Below, piece by piece: positions 9,062-18,771 of a stretch of DNA of 64,000 nucleotides. The stretch lies in NCBI RefSeq assembly GCF_002245215.1, contig NZ_NPMR01000001.1, forward strand, positions 806,001-870,000, written 5' to 3'. Numbering within the stretch: position 1 is the first letter of the stretch; each line of letters opens with the position of its first letter. The notes below the pieces were generated by a model that saw only the letters and a program-made list of their open reading frames with translations, searched no databases and was not told the origin of the DNA. Position numbers and translations under genes: made by a program. This DNA is from Microbacterium sp. Yaish 1 (GTDB taxonomy: Bacteria > Actinomycetota > Actinomycetes > Actinomycetales > Microbacteriaceae).

Positions 9062-10215
9062 CCACCGAGTCGACCGCAGAGCCGACCACCGAGCTGACCG
9101 GCATCCTGCACGGGCAGGCCGATGACCGTCTCGCCGAGGTGGTGACCGAGCTCGAGGGGATGCTCGCCGCCGATCCCGACCTGTCGTTCCAGGTCGCGGC
9201 GATCCACCGCGGCCGCACGGTGCTCGACGCGTGGGGCGGTCCGCACCTCGGCGGCGAGTCCGTCATCGTGCCGTACTCGGTCACCAAGAACACGATCGGC
9301 CTCTCGGTCGGCCTGCTCGTCGAACGCGGCGAGATCGACCTCGACGAGCGCGTCGCGCACTACTGGCCCGAGTTCGCGGCGAAGGGCAAGGCGGCCGTGA
9401 CCGTCCGCCAGCTGCTGTCGCACCAGGCCGGCCTCCCCCAGACCGACGATCCCCTCACGTGGGACGAGCTGCTCGACCACCACGCCGCCGCCGCGCGGCT
9501 GGCCGACGCGACGCCGTACTGGCACCCCGGCAGCGCCTTCGGCTACCACGCCATCACGATCGGCAGCCTCGGCGACGAGCTCGTGTACCGCGTGACCGGC
9601 CGCACGCTGCACGAGTTCTACGAGACCGAGATCCGCGCACCGCACGCGATCGACTTCCATCTCGGGCTCCCCGCCGGACTCGAGCACCGTCGAGTCGACG
9701 TGCTGCCGATGATCCGGCCCGTCTCCGACACCGCCGAACGGCCCTCCTCCGCCCTCGGACCGCGGGTGTTCGCTCCCCCGGCGGGCGGCCTCGACCTCGC
9801 CAACTCCCCGCGCAGCTGGCGCTACGGCCATCCCGCCGGCAGCGGTACCGGGTCGGCCCGCGGGCTGGCACGCCTGTTCGCGGCCATGGTCACGGGGCTG
9901 GGCGATGCCGCACCGGTGCTGGGCGCCGACACGGTGGCCACGATCGGCCAGCAGCAGGTCCGCGGCTACGACGAAGTGCTCCACCAGCACGACCGCGCGC
10001 ACGCCATCGTCTTCCAGAAGCCCTCGCAGCAGCTCGCCTTCGGCGGCCCGCGTGCGTTCGGGCACGACGGAGCCGCCGGTGCGCTCGCCTGCGTCGACCC
10101 CGAGACGGGTCTGGCCTTCGCCTGGACCATCGCCCGCGGCCCCTGGCCCGGCGGCGCCGATCCGCGCGCCGTGGCGCTGGCCGCCCGGCTCGGCCGCATC
10201 CTGGGCGACGCATGA
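9058..10215 (+). CDS. Serine hydrolase of the beta-lactamase/esterase EstB family
   Basis: 385 residues without a signal peptide. The SxxK motif is Ser74-Val-Thr-Lys77 and the second catalytic site is Tyr163-His-Ala (YxN in true class C enzymes, YxA here). FGHDGAAGA near the C-terminus takes the place of the KTG box. Cytoplasmic proteins of this sort are usually esterases or transesterases rather than antibiotic-resistance enzymes. Between a GH3 and a GH78 enzyme, overlapping both neighbours by ATGA, it most likely removes acyl groups from acylated plant glycosides (inference). Confidence 0.85.
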   Translation: MTTESTAEPTTELTGILHGQADDRLAEVVTELEGMLAADPDLSFQVAAIHRGRTVLDAWGGPHLGGESVIVPYSVTKNTIGLSVGLLVERGEIDLDERVAHYWPEFAAKGKAAVTVRQLLSHQAGLPQTDDPLTWDELLDHHAAAARLADATPYWHPGSAFGYHAITIGSLGDELVYRVTGRTLHEFYETEIRAPHAIDFHLGLPAGLEHRRVDVLPMIRPVSDTAERPSSALGPRVFAPPAGGLDLANSPRSWRYGHPAGSGTGSARGLARLFAAMVTGLGDAAPVLGADTVATIGQQQVRGYDEVLHQHDRAHAIVFQKPSQQLAFGGPRAFGHDGAAGALACVDPETGLAFAWTIARGPWPGGADPRAVALAARLGRILGDA

Positions 10216-12989
10216 GCGCCGCGATCGCGACGCTGCGTGCCGAGCTGCGCGACGACACCGCGTTCGTCGCCACCCCGACACCGCGGCTGAGCTGGACCGT
10301 CCGCACGGACGAGTCCGACTGGATGCAGCGACGCGCTGAGATCGACGACGGTTCGGGCCCGGTCGCCCTCGAGCACGACGAGAGCGCGCTCGTGCCGTGG
10401 CCGTTCGCCCCGCTCGCGCCCGGAGAGACGAGGCGCGTGCGTATCCGGGTCGAGGGCGCCTCGGGCACGATGACCCCGTGGAGCGACGACCTCGTCGTCG
10501 CCGCGGCCTTCCTCGCCGACGACGAGTGGGTCGCCGAGCCCGTCGGGCTGGCCGACCCGGAGCGCCCGGCGCAGCCCGCCGTCGTCCGCACCCGGTTCCG
10601 ACCGGCCCGCCCCGTCGCCCGCGCGATCCTGTTCTGGACGGCGCTGGGGTCGGCCGAGCCCGAAATCAACGGCGTCGCCGTCTCGGACGAGGTGCTCGCC
10701 CCGGGCTGGACCGCCTACCGCGATCGGCTCGTGCACGAGACCGTCGATGTCACCGATCTCGTCCGCGACGGCGAGAACGAGCTGTCAGCGACCCTCGCGG
10801 GCGCCTGGTACACCGAGAAGTACGGCTTCTTCGCGTTCGCCGATCGCCTGTACGGCGACCAGCCCTCGTTCCTCGCGCAGCTGCGGATGACCTACGACGA
10901 CGGCACGGTCGAGACGCTCGCCGCGACCGGCGCGGGATGGGAGGCCGCGGGCGACGGGCCCGTCGTCGCGTCCGGCATCTACGCGGGCGAGCACCAGGAT
11001 CTCGCGCGCACGGCGACCGCCTTCTCGCCGGCGCGGGTCGGTGCGGCGGCTCGCCCCGGTTACGAGAACGTGCCGACGCCCGAGGCGCGCATCGCTCCGC
11101 CGGTACGCCGCACCCAGACGCTCCCGGTGGCCGAGGTGCTCACCACGCCCTCGGGCGGGCGCATCCTCGACTTCGGCCAGAACCTCGTCGGCAGGCTGCG
11201 GCTGCGCGTGCGCGGCCGGACCGGTCAGCGCATCGTCATCCGCCACGCCGAGGTGCTCGAGGACGGCGAGCTCGCGCTGCGTCCGCTCCGCAACGCTGCG
11301 GCGACGGCGACGTTCGATCTCTCGGGCGGCGACGACGTGCTCGAGTCGCGCTTCACCTTCTACGGGTTCCGGTACGCCGAGATCACCGGTGCCGACATCG
11401 ACCCCGCCGACATCGAGGCCGTGGTCCTCCACACCGACATGACCCGCACCGGATGGTTCGCCTCGTCCGACCCGCTGATCGACCGGCTGCACGAGAACGT
11501 CGTGTGGGGGATGCGGGGCAACTTCCTCTCGATCCCCACCGACTGCCCGCAGCGCGACGAGCGCCTCGGCTGGACCGGCGACCTGCAGGTCTTCGCGCCG
11601 ACGGCGTCCTTCCTCTACGACTGCGCCGGCTTCCTGACGTCGTGGCTGCGCGACCTCGCTCACGAGCAGCGCCGCAGCGGCGGCTCGGTGCCCGTCGTCG
11701 TCCCCGCCGCCCTCACGGCCTTCGGGGCGTTCGGGGTGAGCCCCGCCGCCTGGGGCGACGCCGCGACGGTCGTGCCCACCGTGATGCACGAGCGCTTCGG
11801 CGACCGCGACGTCGTCGCCGCGCAGTACGCGAGCATGCGCTCGTGGGTCGATGCGGTGGCCGCCGATGCGGGAGACAGCGGGCTGTGGGCGGGACGCATG
11901 CAGCTGGGCGACTGGCTCGACCCCGCCGCTCCCCCCGACAAGCCGGGGCAGGCGAAGGTCGACTCCGACATCGTCGCGAGCGCCTACTTCGCCCGCTCGC
12001 TGCGACAGGTCGCCGACGCGGCCGCGCTGCTCGGGTTCGACGCGGATGCCGCTCACTACGGCGCGCTCGCGGAGCGCAGCCGGGAGGCCTTCGTCGCGGA
12101 GTACGTCACCCCCGCCGGCCGGATGGTCAGCGATGCCCCGACCGCCTACGCCCTGGCGCTCGAGTTCGACCTCGTCGTCGACGCACCGGTGCGCGCGGCC
12201 CTCGCGACCCGGCTGGCCGACCTCGTCCGCGAGGGCGGCTACCGCATCGGCACCGGGTTCGTCGGCACACCGCTCGTCGCCGACGCCCTCGCCGAGGGCG
12301 GGCGGCTGGATGCCGCGGAGCGCCTCCTCACGCAGACGGAGTGCCCGTCGTGGCTGTACCCGGTCACGCGCGGTGCGACGACCGTCTGGGAACGCTGGGA
12401 CTCGCTGCTGCCCGACGGAAGCGTGAACCCGGGCGAGATGACGTCGTTCAACCACTACGCCCTCGGCGCGGTCGCCGACTGGCTGCACCGCACGGTCGCG
12501 GGGCTCGCCCCGGCAGCCCCGGGCTATCGGCGGATCCGGATCGCTCCCCGCCCGCTGCGCTCGCTCGACCACGCCTCGGCGCGCCACCTCACGCCGTACG
12601 GCGAGGCGAGCGTGGCCTGGCGCCGCGATGGCGGGGAGATCGTGGTCACCGCCGCCGTACCGCCGAACACGCGCGCCGACGTCGACCTGCCCGGGCTGAG
12701 CACCGAGGTCGGGTCGGGAACGCACGAGTGGCGCTTCCCGGCCGAAACCCCGTCGGAGTCTCGCCCGCTCGACGGCCTGAGCGCATCGCTCGCCGATGTG
12801 ATCGACGACCCGCGGGCGTACGACGCGCTGCTCGGTGCGCTCGAGCGCCACGCCCCCGATCGGGTGCCGGCCGTGCGCGACGAGACCCGCTGGGGCGCGG
12901 GCCGGACGGTGAGCTCAGTACTCATGTTCAGCCCGCCCGATCTCCTCGCGGCGGTCGATTCCGCCATCCGCGACGCCACCGCGCGCTGA
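10212..12989 (+). CDS. Alpha-L-rhamnosidase, glycoside hydrolase family 78
   Basis: 925 residues, no signal peptide. Two N-terminal beta domains (residues about 1-330, with WYTEKYGFFAF near 198 and FGQNLVGRLRLRV near 319) precede the (alpha/alpha)6 barrel. The barrel carries the family hallmark SIPTDCPQRDERLGWTGD (about 441-458), which includes the acidic catalytic residues. It releases L-rhamnose from rhamnosyl glycosides or rhamnogalacturonan fragments, matching the rhamnose catabolic operon at 25509-32841. The last 70 residues form an extra helical module resembling the N-terminus of the next protein. ATGA overlap with the preceding gene. Confidence 0.93.
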   Translation: MSAAIATLRAELRDDTAFVATPTPRLSWTVRTDESDWMQRRAEIDDGSGPVALEHDESALVPWPFAPLAPGETRRVRIRVEGASGTMTPWSDDLVVAAAFLADDEWVAEPVGLADPERPAQPAVVRTRFRPARPVARAILFWTALGSAEPEINGVAVSDEVLAPGWTAYRDRLVHETVDVTDLVRDGENELSATLAGAWYTEKYGFFAFADRLYGDQPSFLAQLRMTYDDGTVETLAATGAGWEAAGDGPVVASGIYAGEHQDLARTATAFSPARVGAAARPGYENVPTPEARIAPPVRRTQTLPVAEVLTTPSGGRILDFGQNLVGRLRLRVRGRTGQRIVIRHAEVLEDGELALRPLRNAAATATFDLSGGDDVLESRFTFYGFRYAEITGADIDPADIEAVVLHTDMTRTGWFASSDPLIDRLHENVVWGMRGNFLSIPTDCPQRDERLGWTGDLQVFAPTASFLYDCAGFLTSWLRDLAHEQRRSGGSVPVVVPAALTAFGAFGVSPAAWGDAATVVPTVMHERFGDRDVVAAQYASMRSWVDAVAADAGDSGLWAGRMQLGDWLDPAAPPDKPGQAKVDSDIVASAYFARSLRQVADAAALLGFDADAAHYGALAERSREAFVAEYVTPAGRMVSDAPTAYALALEFDLVVDAPVRAALATRLADLVREGGYRIGTGFVGTPLVADALAEGGRLDAAERLLTQTECPSWLYPVTRGATTVWERWDSLLPDGSVNPGEMTSFNHYALGAVADWLHRTVAGLAPAAPGYRRIRIAPRPLRSLDHASARHLTPYGEASVAWRRDGGEIVVTAAVPPNTRADVDLPGLSTEVGSGTHEWRFPAETPSESRPLDGLSASLADVIDDPRAYDALLGALERHAPDRVPAVRDETRWGAGRTVSSVLMFSPPDLLAAVDSAIRDATAR

Positions 12990-13049
12990 CCCGCGCCCCA
13001 CTCCGACCTGCCCCAACCTCCCGATCCCGTTCCCGCCCAGGAGGCATGA

Positions 13050-14807
13050 ATGTTCGACCGCGCCACGACCTTCGGCGAAGCCCTCGACGACCCCGCCGCA
13101 CGCGCCATCCTCGAGCGATACATGCCCGGAGTCGCCGCCTCGCCGATGGCGACCCAGTTCCGGGGCGGTCGTCTCGGCCAGCTCGTCGCGATCGTGCCGG
13201 CGCTCGAGGACCTCGCCGAGCGCGAGCGCTTCTTCGCGGCTCTCGCCGAGGTCGGCAGCGGAGCGCCCCGCCCGCCCTACGCGCCGGCGGTCGAGCCCGA
13301 CCCCGCGTACGAGGGCGACGACGTCGCGCGCGGGTCGGCGTCGATCGACGTACCGGCGAGCGCAGCCCTGTGGGACCCGATCGAGATCCGGCTGACGGGG
13401 CCGGCGCACGGCAACCCCTTCGTCGACGTCGAGCTCGACGCGGTCTTCGAGAGGGACGGGGCCGAGGTGCGGGTCGGCGGCTTCTACGACGGCGACGGCG
13501 TCTACGTCATCCGTGCCCTGGCCGACACGGTCGGGACCTGGAGGTTCCGCACCCGGTCGACGGCGCGCTCGCTCGACGGCATCACGGGCGGCCTCGAGGT
13601 CGGCGCGGCGCGGGCCGGCTCGCACGGTCCGGTTCGCGTCGACGGCTTCCACTTCCGGCACGCCGACGGCACGCGGCACCGTCCGCTCGGGACGACGGCG
13701 TACGCCTGGACGCACCAGCCCGACGAGCTGCAGGAGCAGACGCTGTCGACCCTCGCTGCGGCATCCTTCGCGAAGCTCCGCATGTGCGTCTTCCCGAAGT
13801 CGTACCTGTACAACAGCGACGAGCCGGCCGACTTCCCCTTCGCCGGCAGCCTCGCCGACGGGTTCGATCTCGAGCGCTTCGATCCCGCGCACTTCCGCCG
13901 GCTCGAGAAGCGGATCGCGCAGCTCGGCGAGCTCGGCATCGAGGCCGACGTCATCCTCTTCCACGCCTACGACCGGTGGGGCTTCGCCGACCTCGGTCCC
14001 GCCGTCGATGAGCGGTACCTGCGCTATGTCGTGCGCCGCCTGTCGGGGTACGCGAACGTGTGGTGGTCGATGGCCAACGAGTACGACCTGCTGTGGTCGA
14101 AGGATCTCGACGACTGGGAGCGGCTCGCGGCCGTCGTGGGCGAGGAAGACGCGTTCGGTCATCTCAACTCCATCCACAACTGCCGGCCGGTCTACGACTA
14201 CGACAAGCCCTGGATCACGCACGTGAGCATCCAGCGGGTCGACGTGTACCGCACCGCCGAGAACACCGACCAGTGGCGCGAGCAGTGGGGGAAGCCCGTC
14301 GTCATCGACGAGTGCGCCTACGAGGGCGACATCGACCAGGGCTGGGGCAACATCACCGGCGAGGAGATGACCCGCCGATTCTGGGAGGGCGCGGTGCGCG
14401 GCGGCTACGTCGGCCACGGCGAGACCTACTACCCGCCCGCGCACGGCCGCGATGACGAGATCCTCTGGTGGTCGAAGGGCGGCGAGCTGCATGGCTCGTC
14501 TCCCGAGCGCATCGCGTTCCTCGAGCGCCTCCAGTCCGAGTCGCCGACCGGGGTGTGGGATCCCCTGCCGAGCGACTGGGACGTGCCGTGGGGCGGCGTC
14601 GCGGGCGCCGTGAAGATCGGCTACTTCGGGTTCAACCGCCCGCGGTTCCGCAACGTCATCCTCGACGAAGGGGCGTGGCGGGTCGAGGTCATCGACACCT
14701 GGAACATGACCGTCGAGCACGTTCCCGGCGAGCATCGCGGCCAGCTGCGTGTCGAGCTTCCCGGCCGCCCGTACATGGCCGTCCGCCTCACCCGCCTGTC
14801 CGACTGA
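13050..14807 (+). CDS. DUF5060/DUF4038/DUF5605-type glycoside hydrolase, candidate apiosidase
   Basis: 585 residues, no signal peptide. Residues 1-70 are a small helical module, about 95-180 an Ig-like DUF5060 domain (LWDPIEIRLTG, GFYDGDGVYVIR), and about 200-500 a TIM barrel of the DUF4038/GH140-like superfamily. Putative catalytic acids are Glu in WWSMANEYD (about residue 345) and Glu in VVIDECAYEGD (about 422). DUF4038 includes the characterised apiosidase family GH140. With apionate-pathway genes immediately downstream, release of D-apiose is the best guess but remains inference. AGGAGG lies five bases before the ATG at 13050. The gene lies 60 bases after the GH78 gene. Confidence 0.8.
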   Translation: MFDRATTFGEALDDPAARAILERYMPGVAASPMATQFRGGRLGQLVAIVPALEDLAERERFFAALAEVGSGAPRPPYAPAVEPDPAYEGDDVARGSASIDVPASAALWDPIEIRLTGPAHGNPFVDVELDAVFERDGAEVRVGGFYDGDGVYVIRALADTVGTWRFRTRSTARSLDGITGGLEVGAARAGSHGPVRVDGFHFRHADGTRHRPLGTTAYAWTHQPDELQEQTLSTLAAASFAKLRMCVFPKSYLYNSDEPADFPFAGSLADGFDLERFDPAHFRRLEKRIAQLGELGIEADVILFHAYDRWGFADLGPAVDERYLRYVVRRLSGYANVWWSMANEYDLLWSKDLDDWERLAAVVGEEDAFGHLNSIHNCRPVYDYDKPWITHVSIQRVDVYRTAENTDQWREQWGKPVVIDECAYEGDIDQGWGNITGEEMTRRFWEGAVRGGYVGHGETYYPPAHGRDDEILWWSKGGELHGSSPERIAFLERLQSESPTGVWDPLPSDWDVPWGGVAGAVKIGYFGFNRPRFRNVILDEGAWRVEVIDTWNMTVEHVPGEHRGQLRVELPGRPYMAVRLTRLSD

Positions 14808-14825
14808 CCCCGGGCCCGCGGGCGG

Positions 14826-15542
14826 TCAGGGGGCGATGCGGCGGGCGGCGGTGGCCATGTGGGCCGCCATGGCCGAGGCTGCGGCGTCCTCGTCGCCGGC
14901 GGCGACGGCCCGGGCGATCTCCTCGTGCTCGGCGAGGGCGCGTCGGGCCTGCTCGTCGTCGTGCACCGCACGGTCGGCGTAGACCTGCAGCAGCGACCGC
15001 ACGACGTGCAGCAGATCGATGAGCATCGCGTTGCCGGCGATGCGGGCGAGCTCGTGGTGGAACGCCAGGTCGGCGCGGGCGAACGCGCCGAGGTCGGCGA
15101 GCGTCGACCGCATCCGCTCGACGTGAGACTCGAGGTCGCCCGAACCGTCCGCCGCCGCGGCGAGGCGGGCGACGTAGATCTCGAGCCCCGAGCGCAGCTC
15201 GATGAGCTCGTGCGTGTTCCGCTCGCCGATGAGCAGCCCCCACCGCAGCGTCTGCGGCAGCAGCTCGCTCGCCGCGCCGCGCAGGTAGGTGCCCGAGCCG
15301 GGGCGCACGTCGACGATGCCGAGGATCTCGAGGGCGGCGAGCGCCTCGCGCACGGCCGACCGGCCGACCTCGAGCGTCGCGGCGAGCTGTCGCTCCGGAG
15401 GCAGCCGCGTTCCCGGGGCGACATCGCCCGACGTGAACAGGTCGAGCAGGCGGCGAGCCACCTCCGAGACGGGAGTGCGCGCCGGGAGCGCCGCGAGGGA
15501 TGCCGCGAGGTCGGGCGATCCGTCGGAGCGATAGGCGGGCAT
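14826..15542 (-). CDS. GntR-family (FadR/FCD subfamily) transcriptional regulator
   Basis: 238 residues. A winged helix is at about 24-90 (EVARRLLDLFTSGDVAPG, LPPERQLAATLEVGRSAVREAL) and an all-helical FCD ligand domain at about 105-230 (ELRSGLEIY, FHHELARIAGN, with metal-binding-type His residues). FCD regulators sense carboxylic acids or sugar acids, which suits D-apionate (inference). It is divergent from the apionate operon, with a 20-bp palindrome between them. A TAGGTT box seven bases before the ATG, plus TTGCAA 16 bases further up, suggests a leaderless transcript. It converges on the hydrolase gene, ending 19 bases from it. Confidence 0.9.
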   Translation of the reverse strand: MPAYRSDGSPDLAASLAALPARTPVSEVARRLLDLFTSGDVAPGTRLPPERQLAATLEVGRSAVREALAALEILGIVDVRPGSGTYLRGAASELLPQTLRWGLLIGERNTHELIELRSGLEIYVARLAAAADGSGDLESHVERMRSTLADLGAFARADLAFHHELARIAGNAMLIDLLHVVRSLLQVYADRAVHDDEQARRALAEHEEIARAVAAGDEDAAASAMAAHMATAARRIAP

Positions 15543-15577
15543 GACGACAAACCTACCCGGCGCGCCTCGGGTTGCAA

Positions 15578-15597
15578 TTGGTCAACCGGTTTGCCAA
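15578..15597. promoter_or_regulatory. 20-bp palindrome, probable GntR/FadR operator
   Basis: The half-sites are TTGG (15578-15581) and CCAA (15594-15597) with the central perfect palindrome AACCGGTT (15584-15591); only the two bases between them on each side break symmetry. FadR/FCD regulators bind short inverted repeats of the TGGT/ACCA type. The site lies between the GntR start (15542) and the transporter start (15650) and can serve both promoters. It overlaps a weak plus-strand -35 candidate, TTGGTC. Confidence 0.7.
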
Positions 15598-15649
15598 ACT
15601 AGCCGAGCGATGAGGCAACCCATCGCGCAACCGACGATGGGAAGTCAGC

Positions 15650-17032
15650 GTGGACACCTCTTCCGAAACGGAATCCCCCGTAGCCCGTTCCGCGATCCGC
15701 AAGGTCGCGATCCGCCTCGTGCCGTTCGTGGCGTTGATGTTCTTCATCAACTACCTCGACCGCACCGCGATCGGCTTCGCCGCCCCGAACGGCATGAACG
15801 ACGACCTCGCGCTGAGCGCCGCGCAGTTCGGGTTCGCCTCGGGGGTGTTCTTCATCGGCTACATCCTGCTCGAGGTGCCCTCCAACCTCGCCCTGCACCG
15901 GTTCGGCGCCCGCAAGTGGCTCGCGCGCATCATGGTCAGCTGGGGCATCGTCGCGGTGCTCTTCACGTGGGTGCAGAACTTCGAGCAGCTCGTCGTCTTG
16001 CGCTTCCTGCTCGGCGTCGCCGAGGCCGGGTTCTTCCCCGGAGCGATCCTGTTCCTCAGCCTCTGGGTGCCCTCGCGCTACCGCGGCCGCATCCTCATGC
16101 TCTTCTACCTGGCACAGCCGCTGACCACCGTGATCGGCGCCCCGCTGGCCGGAGCTCTCATCCAGCAGCACGGCGTCTTCTTCGGGCTCGAGGGATGGCG
16201 GTTCATGTTCCTCGGCGTCGCGATCCCCGCGGTCATCGTCGGCGTCGTGGCCTGGTTCTACCTGAAGGACTCCCCCGCGGATGCCGCGTGGCTGACGCCC
16301 GACGAGAAGACCTGGCTCACCGGAGCTCTCGCGGCCGAGCGGTCGGCGACCGAGGCGCGCGAGAAGCACGTCTCGGCACGGTTCGCCTTCGGGAGCGGAC
16401 GCGTGTGGGCCCTGTCGTTCATCTACTTCGGCTTCATCTACGGCCTCTACGCCCTCGCGTTCTTCCTCCCGACGATCATCGAGGGCTTCCAGGAGCAGAC
16501 CGGCCAGACCTTCGACGTCTTCCAGAAGGGCCTGATCACCGCGATCCCGTACCTGCCCGCCGCGATCGTCATGGTCCTGTGGTCGCGAGACGCCCACCGC
16601 CGCGGCATGAAGACCTGGCACATCGCGGTGCCCGCGGTGGCCGGCGCCGTGTCGATCCCGCTCGCGCTCTTCGCCGGCTCGCCCGCCGCGACGATCGCCG
16701 TCATCACGGTCACCGCGTGCGCGATCTTCGCCGCCCTGCCGAACTTCTGGACCCTGCCCACCCGCTTCCTCACGGGAGCCGCGGCCGCCGCCGGTGTCGC
16801 CCTGATCAACACCGTCGGAAACCTCGCCGGGTTCAGCGCGCCCTACATCACCGGCGCCGTCCGCGACTGGACCGGGGGCTACGAGGTGCCGATGATCATC
16901 GTCGGCGTGATGATGCTCGTCTCGGCCGTGCTGATGGTGCTGCTCGCTCGCGGCGACCGGATGGCTCCCGCGGCCGTCCCGCACACAGGCGAGACGGTCT
17001 CCGCGACGCAGAACGGGCCCGCGACACGATGA
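15650..17032 (+). CDS. MFS transporter, anion:cation symporter (ACS) family; candidate D-apionate importer
   Basis: 460 residues with 12 predicted membrane helices. The ACS-family signature is clear at the start: [19 protein letters not shown] (about 28-46), [15 protein letters not shown] near 66 and [18 protein letters not shown] near 123. Characterised ACS members carry organic anions such as tartrate, galactonate and glucarate. As the first gene of the apionate operon it is a good candidate for uptake of D-apionate or a related acid (inference). The start is GTG. Its stop overlaps the kinase start (ATGA). Confidence 0.9.
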   Translation: MDTSSETESPVARSAIRKVAIRLVPFVALMFFINYLDRTAIGFAAPNGMNDDLALSAAQFGFASGVFFIGYILLEVPSNLALHRFGARKWLARIMVSWGIVAVLFTWVQNFEQLVVLRFLLGVAEAGFFPGAILFLSLWVPSRYRGRILMLFYLAQPLTTVIGAPLAGALIQQHGVFFGLEGWRFMFLGVAIPAVIVGVVAWFYLKDSPADAAWLTPDEKTWLTGALAAERSATEAREKHVSARFAFGSGRVWALSFIYFGFIYGLYALAFFLPTIIEGFQEQTGQTFDVFQKGLITAIPYLPAAIVMVLWSRDAHRRGMKTWHIAVPAVAGAVSIPLALFAGSPAATIAVITVTACAIFAALPNFWTLPTRFLTGAAAAAGVALINTVGNLAGFSAPYITGAVRDWTGGYEVPMIIVGVMMLVSAVLMVLLARGDRMAPAAVPHTGETVSATQNGPATR

Positions 17033-18771
17033 CCCGCCTGTGGAACGACCCGGCCGACTTCGCCGACGAGATGATCGACGGCTTCGTCGCGGCCAACGCG
17101 CGCTACGTCCGGCGCGTCCCGGGCGGCGTGGTCCGCACGAGCCCCGCCCCCGAGGGCCGGGTGGCCGTCGTCGTCGGCGGCGGGTCGGGGCACTACCCGG
17201 CCTTCGGCGGGCTCGTGGGGGCGGGCCTGGCCGACGGCGCCGCGATGGGCAACCTCTTCGCCTCGCCCTCGACGCAGCAGATCCATGCCGTCGCCCGCGC
17301 CGCCCACGGCGGCGGCGGCGTGCTGTTCTCGTACGGCAACTACGCCGGCGACGTGCTGAACTTCGACGCGGCGCAGGAGCGGCTGCGCGCCGAAGGCATC
17401 GCGTGCGAGACGGTCGCCGTCACCGACGACATCGCCAGCGCATCGGCCGACGAGACCCACCGGCGGCGCGGCATCGCGGGAGACCTCACGGTCTTCCGTT
17501 CGGCCGCGGGTGCGGCATCCGCCGGTTACGACCTCGCGGGCGTCGCGCGGGTGGCGCGCCTCGCGAACGACCGGACGCGCTCGTTCGGCGTCGCGTTCTC
17601 GGGATGCACGCTTCCCGGCGCCCCCGCGCCGCTGTTCAGCGTTGCCGAGGGGCGCATGGCGATCGGGCTGGGCATCCACGGCGAGCCGGGCATCGACGAG
17701 GCCGCGGTGCCGACCGCCGACGGGCTGGCCGAGCTGCTCGTGTCGAGGCTGCTCGCCGAACGCCCCGACGGCGCGGACGGGCGCGTCGTGCCCCTCCTCA
17801 ACGGCCTGGGCTCGCTCAAGCACGAGGAGATGTTCGTCGTCTACCGGCGCATCGCCCAGCTGCTCGCCGAAGCGGGCCTCGAGATCATCGACCCGCACGT
17901 GGGCGAATACTGCACGAGCTTCGACATGGCGGGCACCTCGCTCACGCTGTTCTGGCTCGACGACGAGCTCGCCGAACTGTGGGAGACCCCCGTCGACACC
18001 CCGGCATACCGCCGCGGTTCCGTCGCGCCCGAGGCCTCGGGTCGCTCCACGGCGACGGCCGCCGATGCCGACACCGGGGACACCGCCACCGCGATCGTCC
18101 CCGGCGACAGCGAATCGCAGTCCGTCGCCCGCCTGATCGTCGAGGTGGTCGACGCCGCCGCCGGGGCCGTCGACACGCACGTCGACGACCTGGGACGAAT
18201 GGACGCGATCGCCGGCGACGGCGACCACGGCATCGGGATGCAGCGCGGCTCGCACGCCGCGCGTGCTGCCGCCCACGAGAGCGCGGCCGCCGGGGCCGGC
18301 GCCGCCACGACGCTCGCCCGCGCCGCCGATGCCTGGTCCGACCGCGCCGGCGGCACGTCCGGGGCCCTGTGGGGCGTCATCCTCACCTCGGTCGCGGGCG
18401 CGCTCGGCGACACGGGGCGACCGGATGCCGCGGCCGCCGCGAACGGTGTCGCCGCCGCGACCCGCGGGGTGATGTCGTACGGCAAGGCCGAGCTCGGCGA
18501 CAAGACGATGGTCGACGCCCTCGTGCCCTTCAGCGCCGAGCTCACGGCCGCGGTCGCGGGCGGCGCGACGCTCGCCGAGGCCTGGCGCTCGGCGGCATCC
18601 GCCGCGTCGGCCGCCGCTGCCGCGACCGCCGCTCTGCTCCCCCGCATGGGCCGGGCGCGCACCCACGGCCAGCACAGCGTCGGCACACCCGACCCGGGCG
18701 CGCACTCGCTCGCGCTCATCGTCACCGCCGTCGGCGACGTGCTCACCCACCACGAGAGGACCCCGTCATGA
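17029..18771 (+). CDS. lerK: DhaK-DhaL fused kinase, probable L-erythrulose 1-kinase
   Basis: 580 residues. The DhaK domain (about 1-330) has the substrate-binding [10 protein letters not shown] (about 47) and the His that binds the keto substrate covalently in GIHGEPG (about 222). A linker of about 35 residues leads to the DhaL ATP domain (about 365-580) with the Mg-binding GDGDHG (about 395), [10 protein letters not shown] (about 443) and [10 protein letters not shown] (about 490). The fold is that of dihydroxyacetone kinases. Neighbouring LerI-, DerI-, OiaC- and ApnO-like genes point to L-erythrulose to L-erythrulose 1-phosphate, as in the published apionate route. Overlaps both neighbours by ATGA. 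Confidence 0.82.
   Translation: MTRLWNDPADFADEMIDGFVAANARYVRRVPGGVVRTSPAPEGRVAVVVGGGSGHYPAFGGLVGAGLADGAAMGNLFASPSTQQIHAVARAAHGGGGVLFSYGNYAGDVLNFDAAQERLRAEGIACETVAVTDDIASASADETHRRRGIAGDLTVFRSAAGAASAGYDLAGVARVARLANDRTRSFGVAFSGCTLPGAPAPLFSVAEGRMAIGLGIHGEPGIDEAAVPTADGLAELLVSRLLAERPDGADGRVVPLLNGLGSLKHEEMFVVYRRIAQLLAEAGLEIIDPHVGEYCTSFDMAGTSLTLFWLDDELAELWETPVDTPAYRRGSVAPEASGRSTATAADADTGDTATAIVPGDSESQSVARLIVEVVDAAAGAVDTHVDDLGRMDAIAGDGDHGIGMQRGSHAARAAAHESAAAGAGAATTLARAADAWSDRAGGTSGALWGVILTSVAGALGDTGRPDAAAAANGVAAATRGVMSYGKAELGDKTMVDALVPFSAELTAAVAGGATLAEAWRSAASAASAAAAATAALLPRMGRARTHGQHSVGTPDPGAHSLALIVTAVGDVLTHHERTPS

Noticed and set aside
9058..10215. Antibiotic-resistance beta-lactamase
   Set aside because: No signal peptide, YxA instead of YxN, no KTG box, and the gene sits inside a glycosidase operon.
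10785..12851. Long minus-strand open frame opposite the GH78 gene
   Set aside because: Shadow of the rhamnosidase reading frame: low-complexity composition and no motifs.
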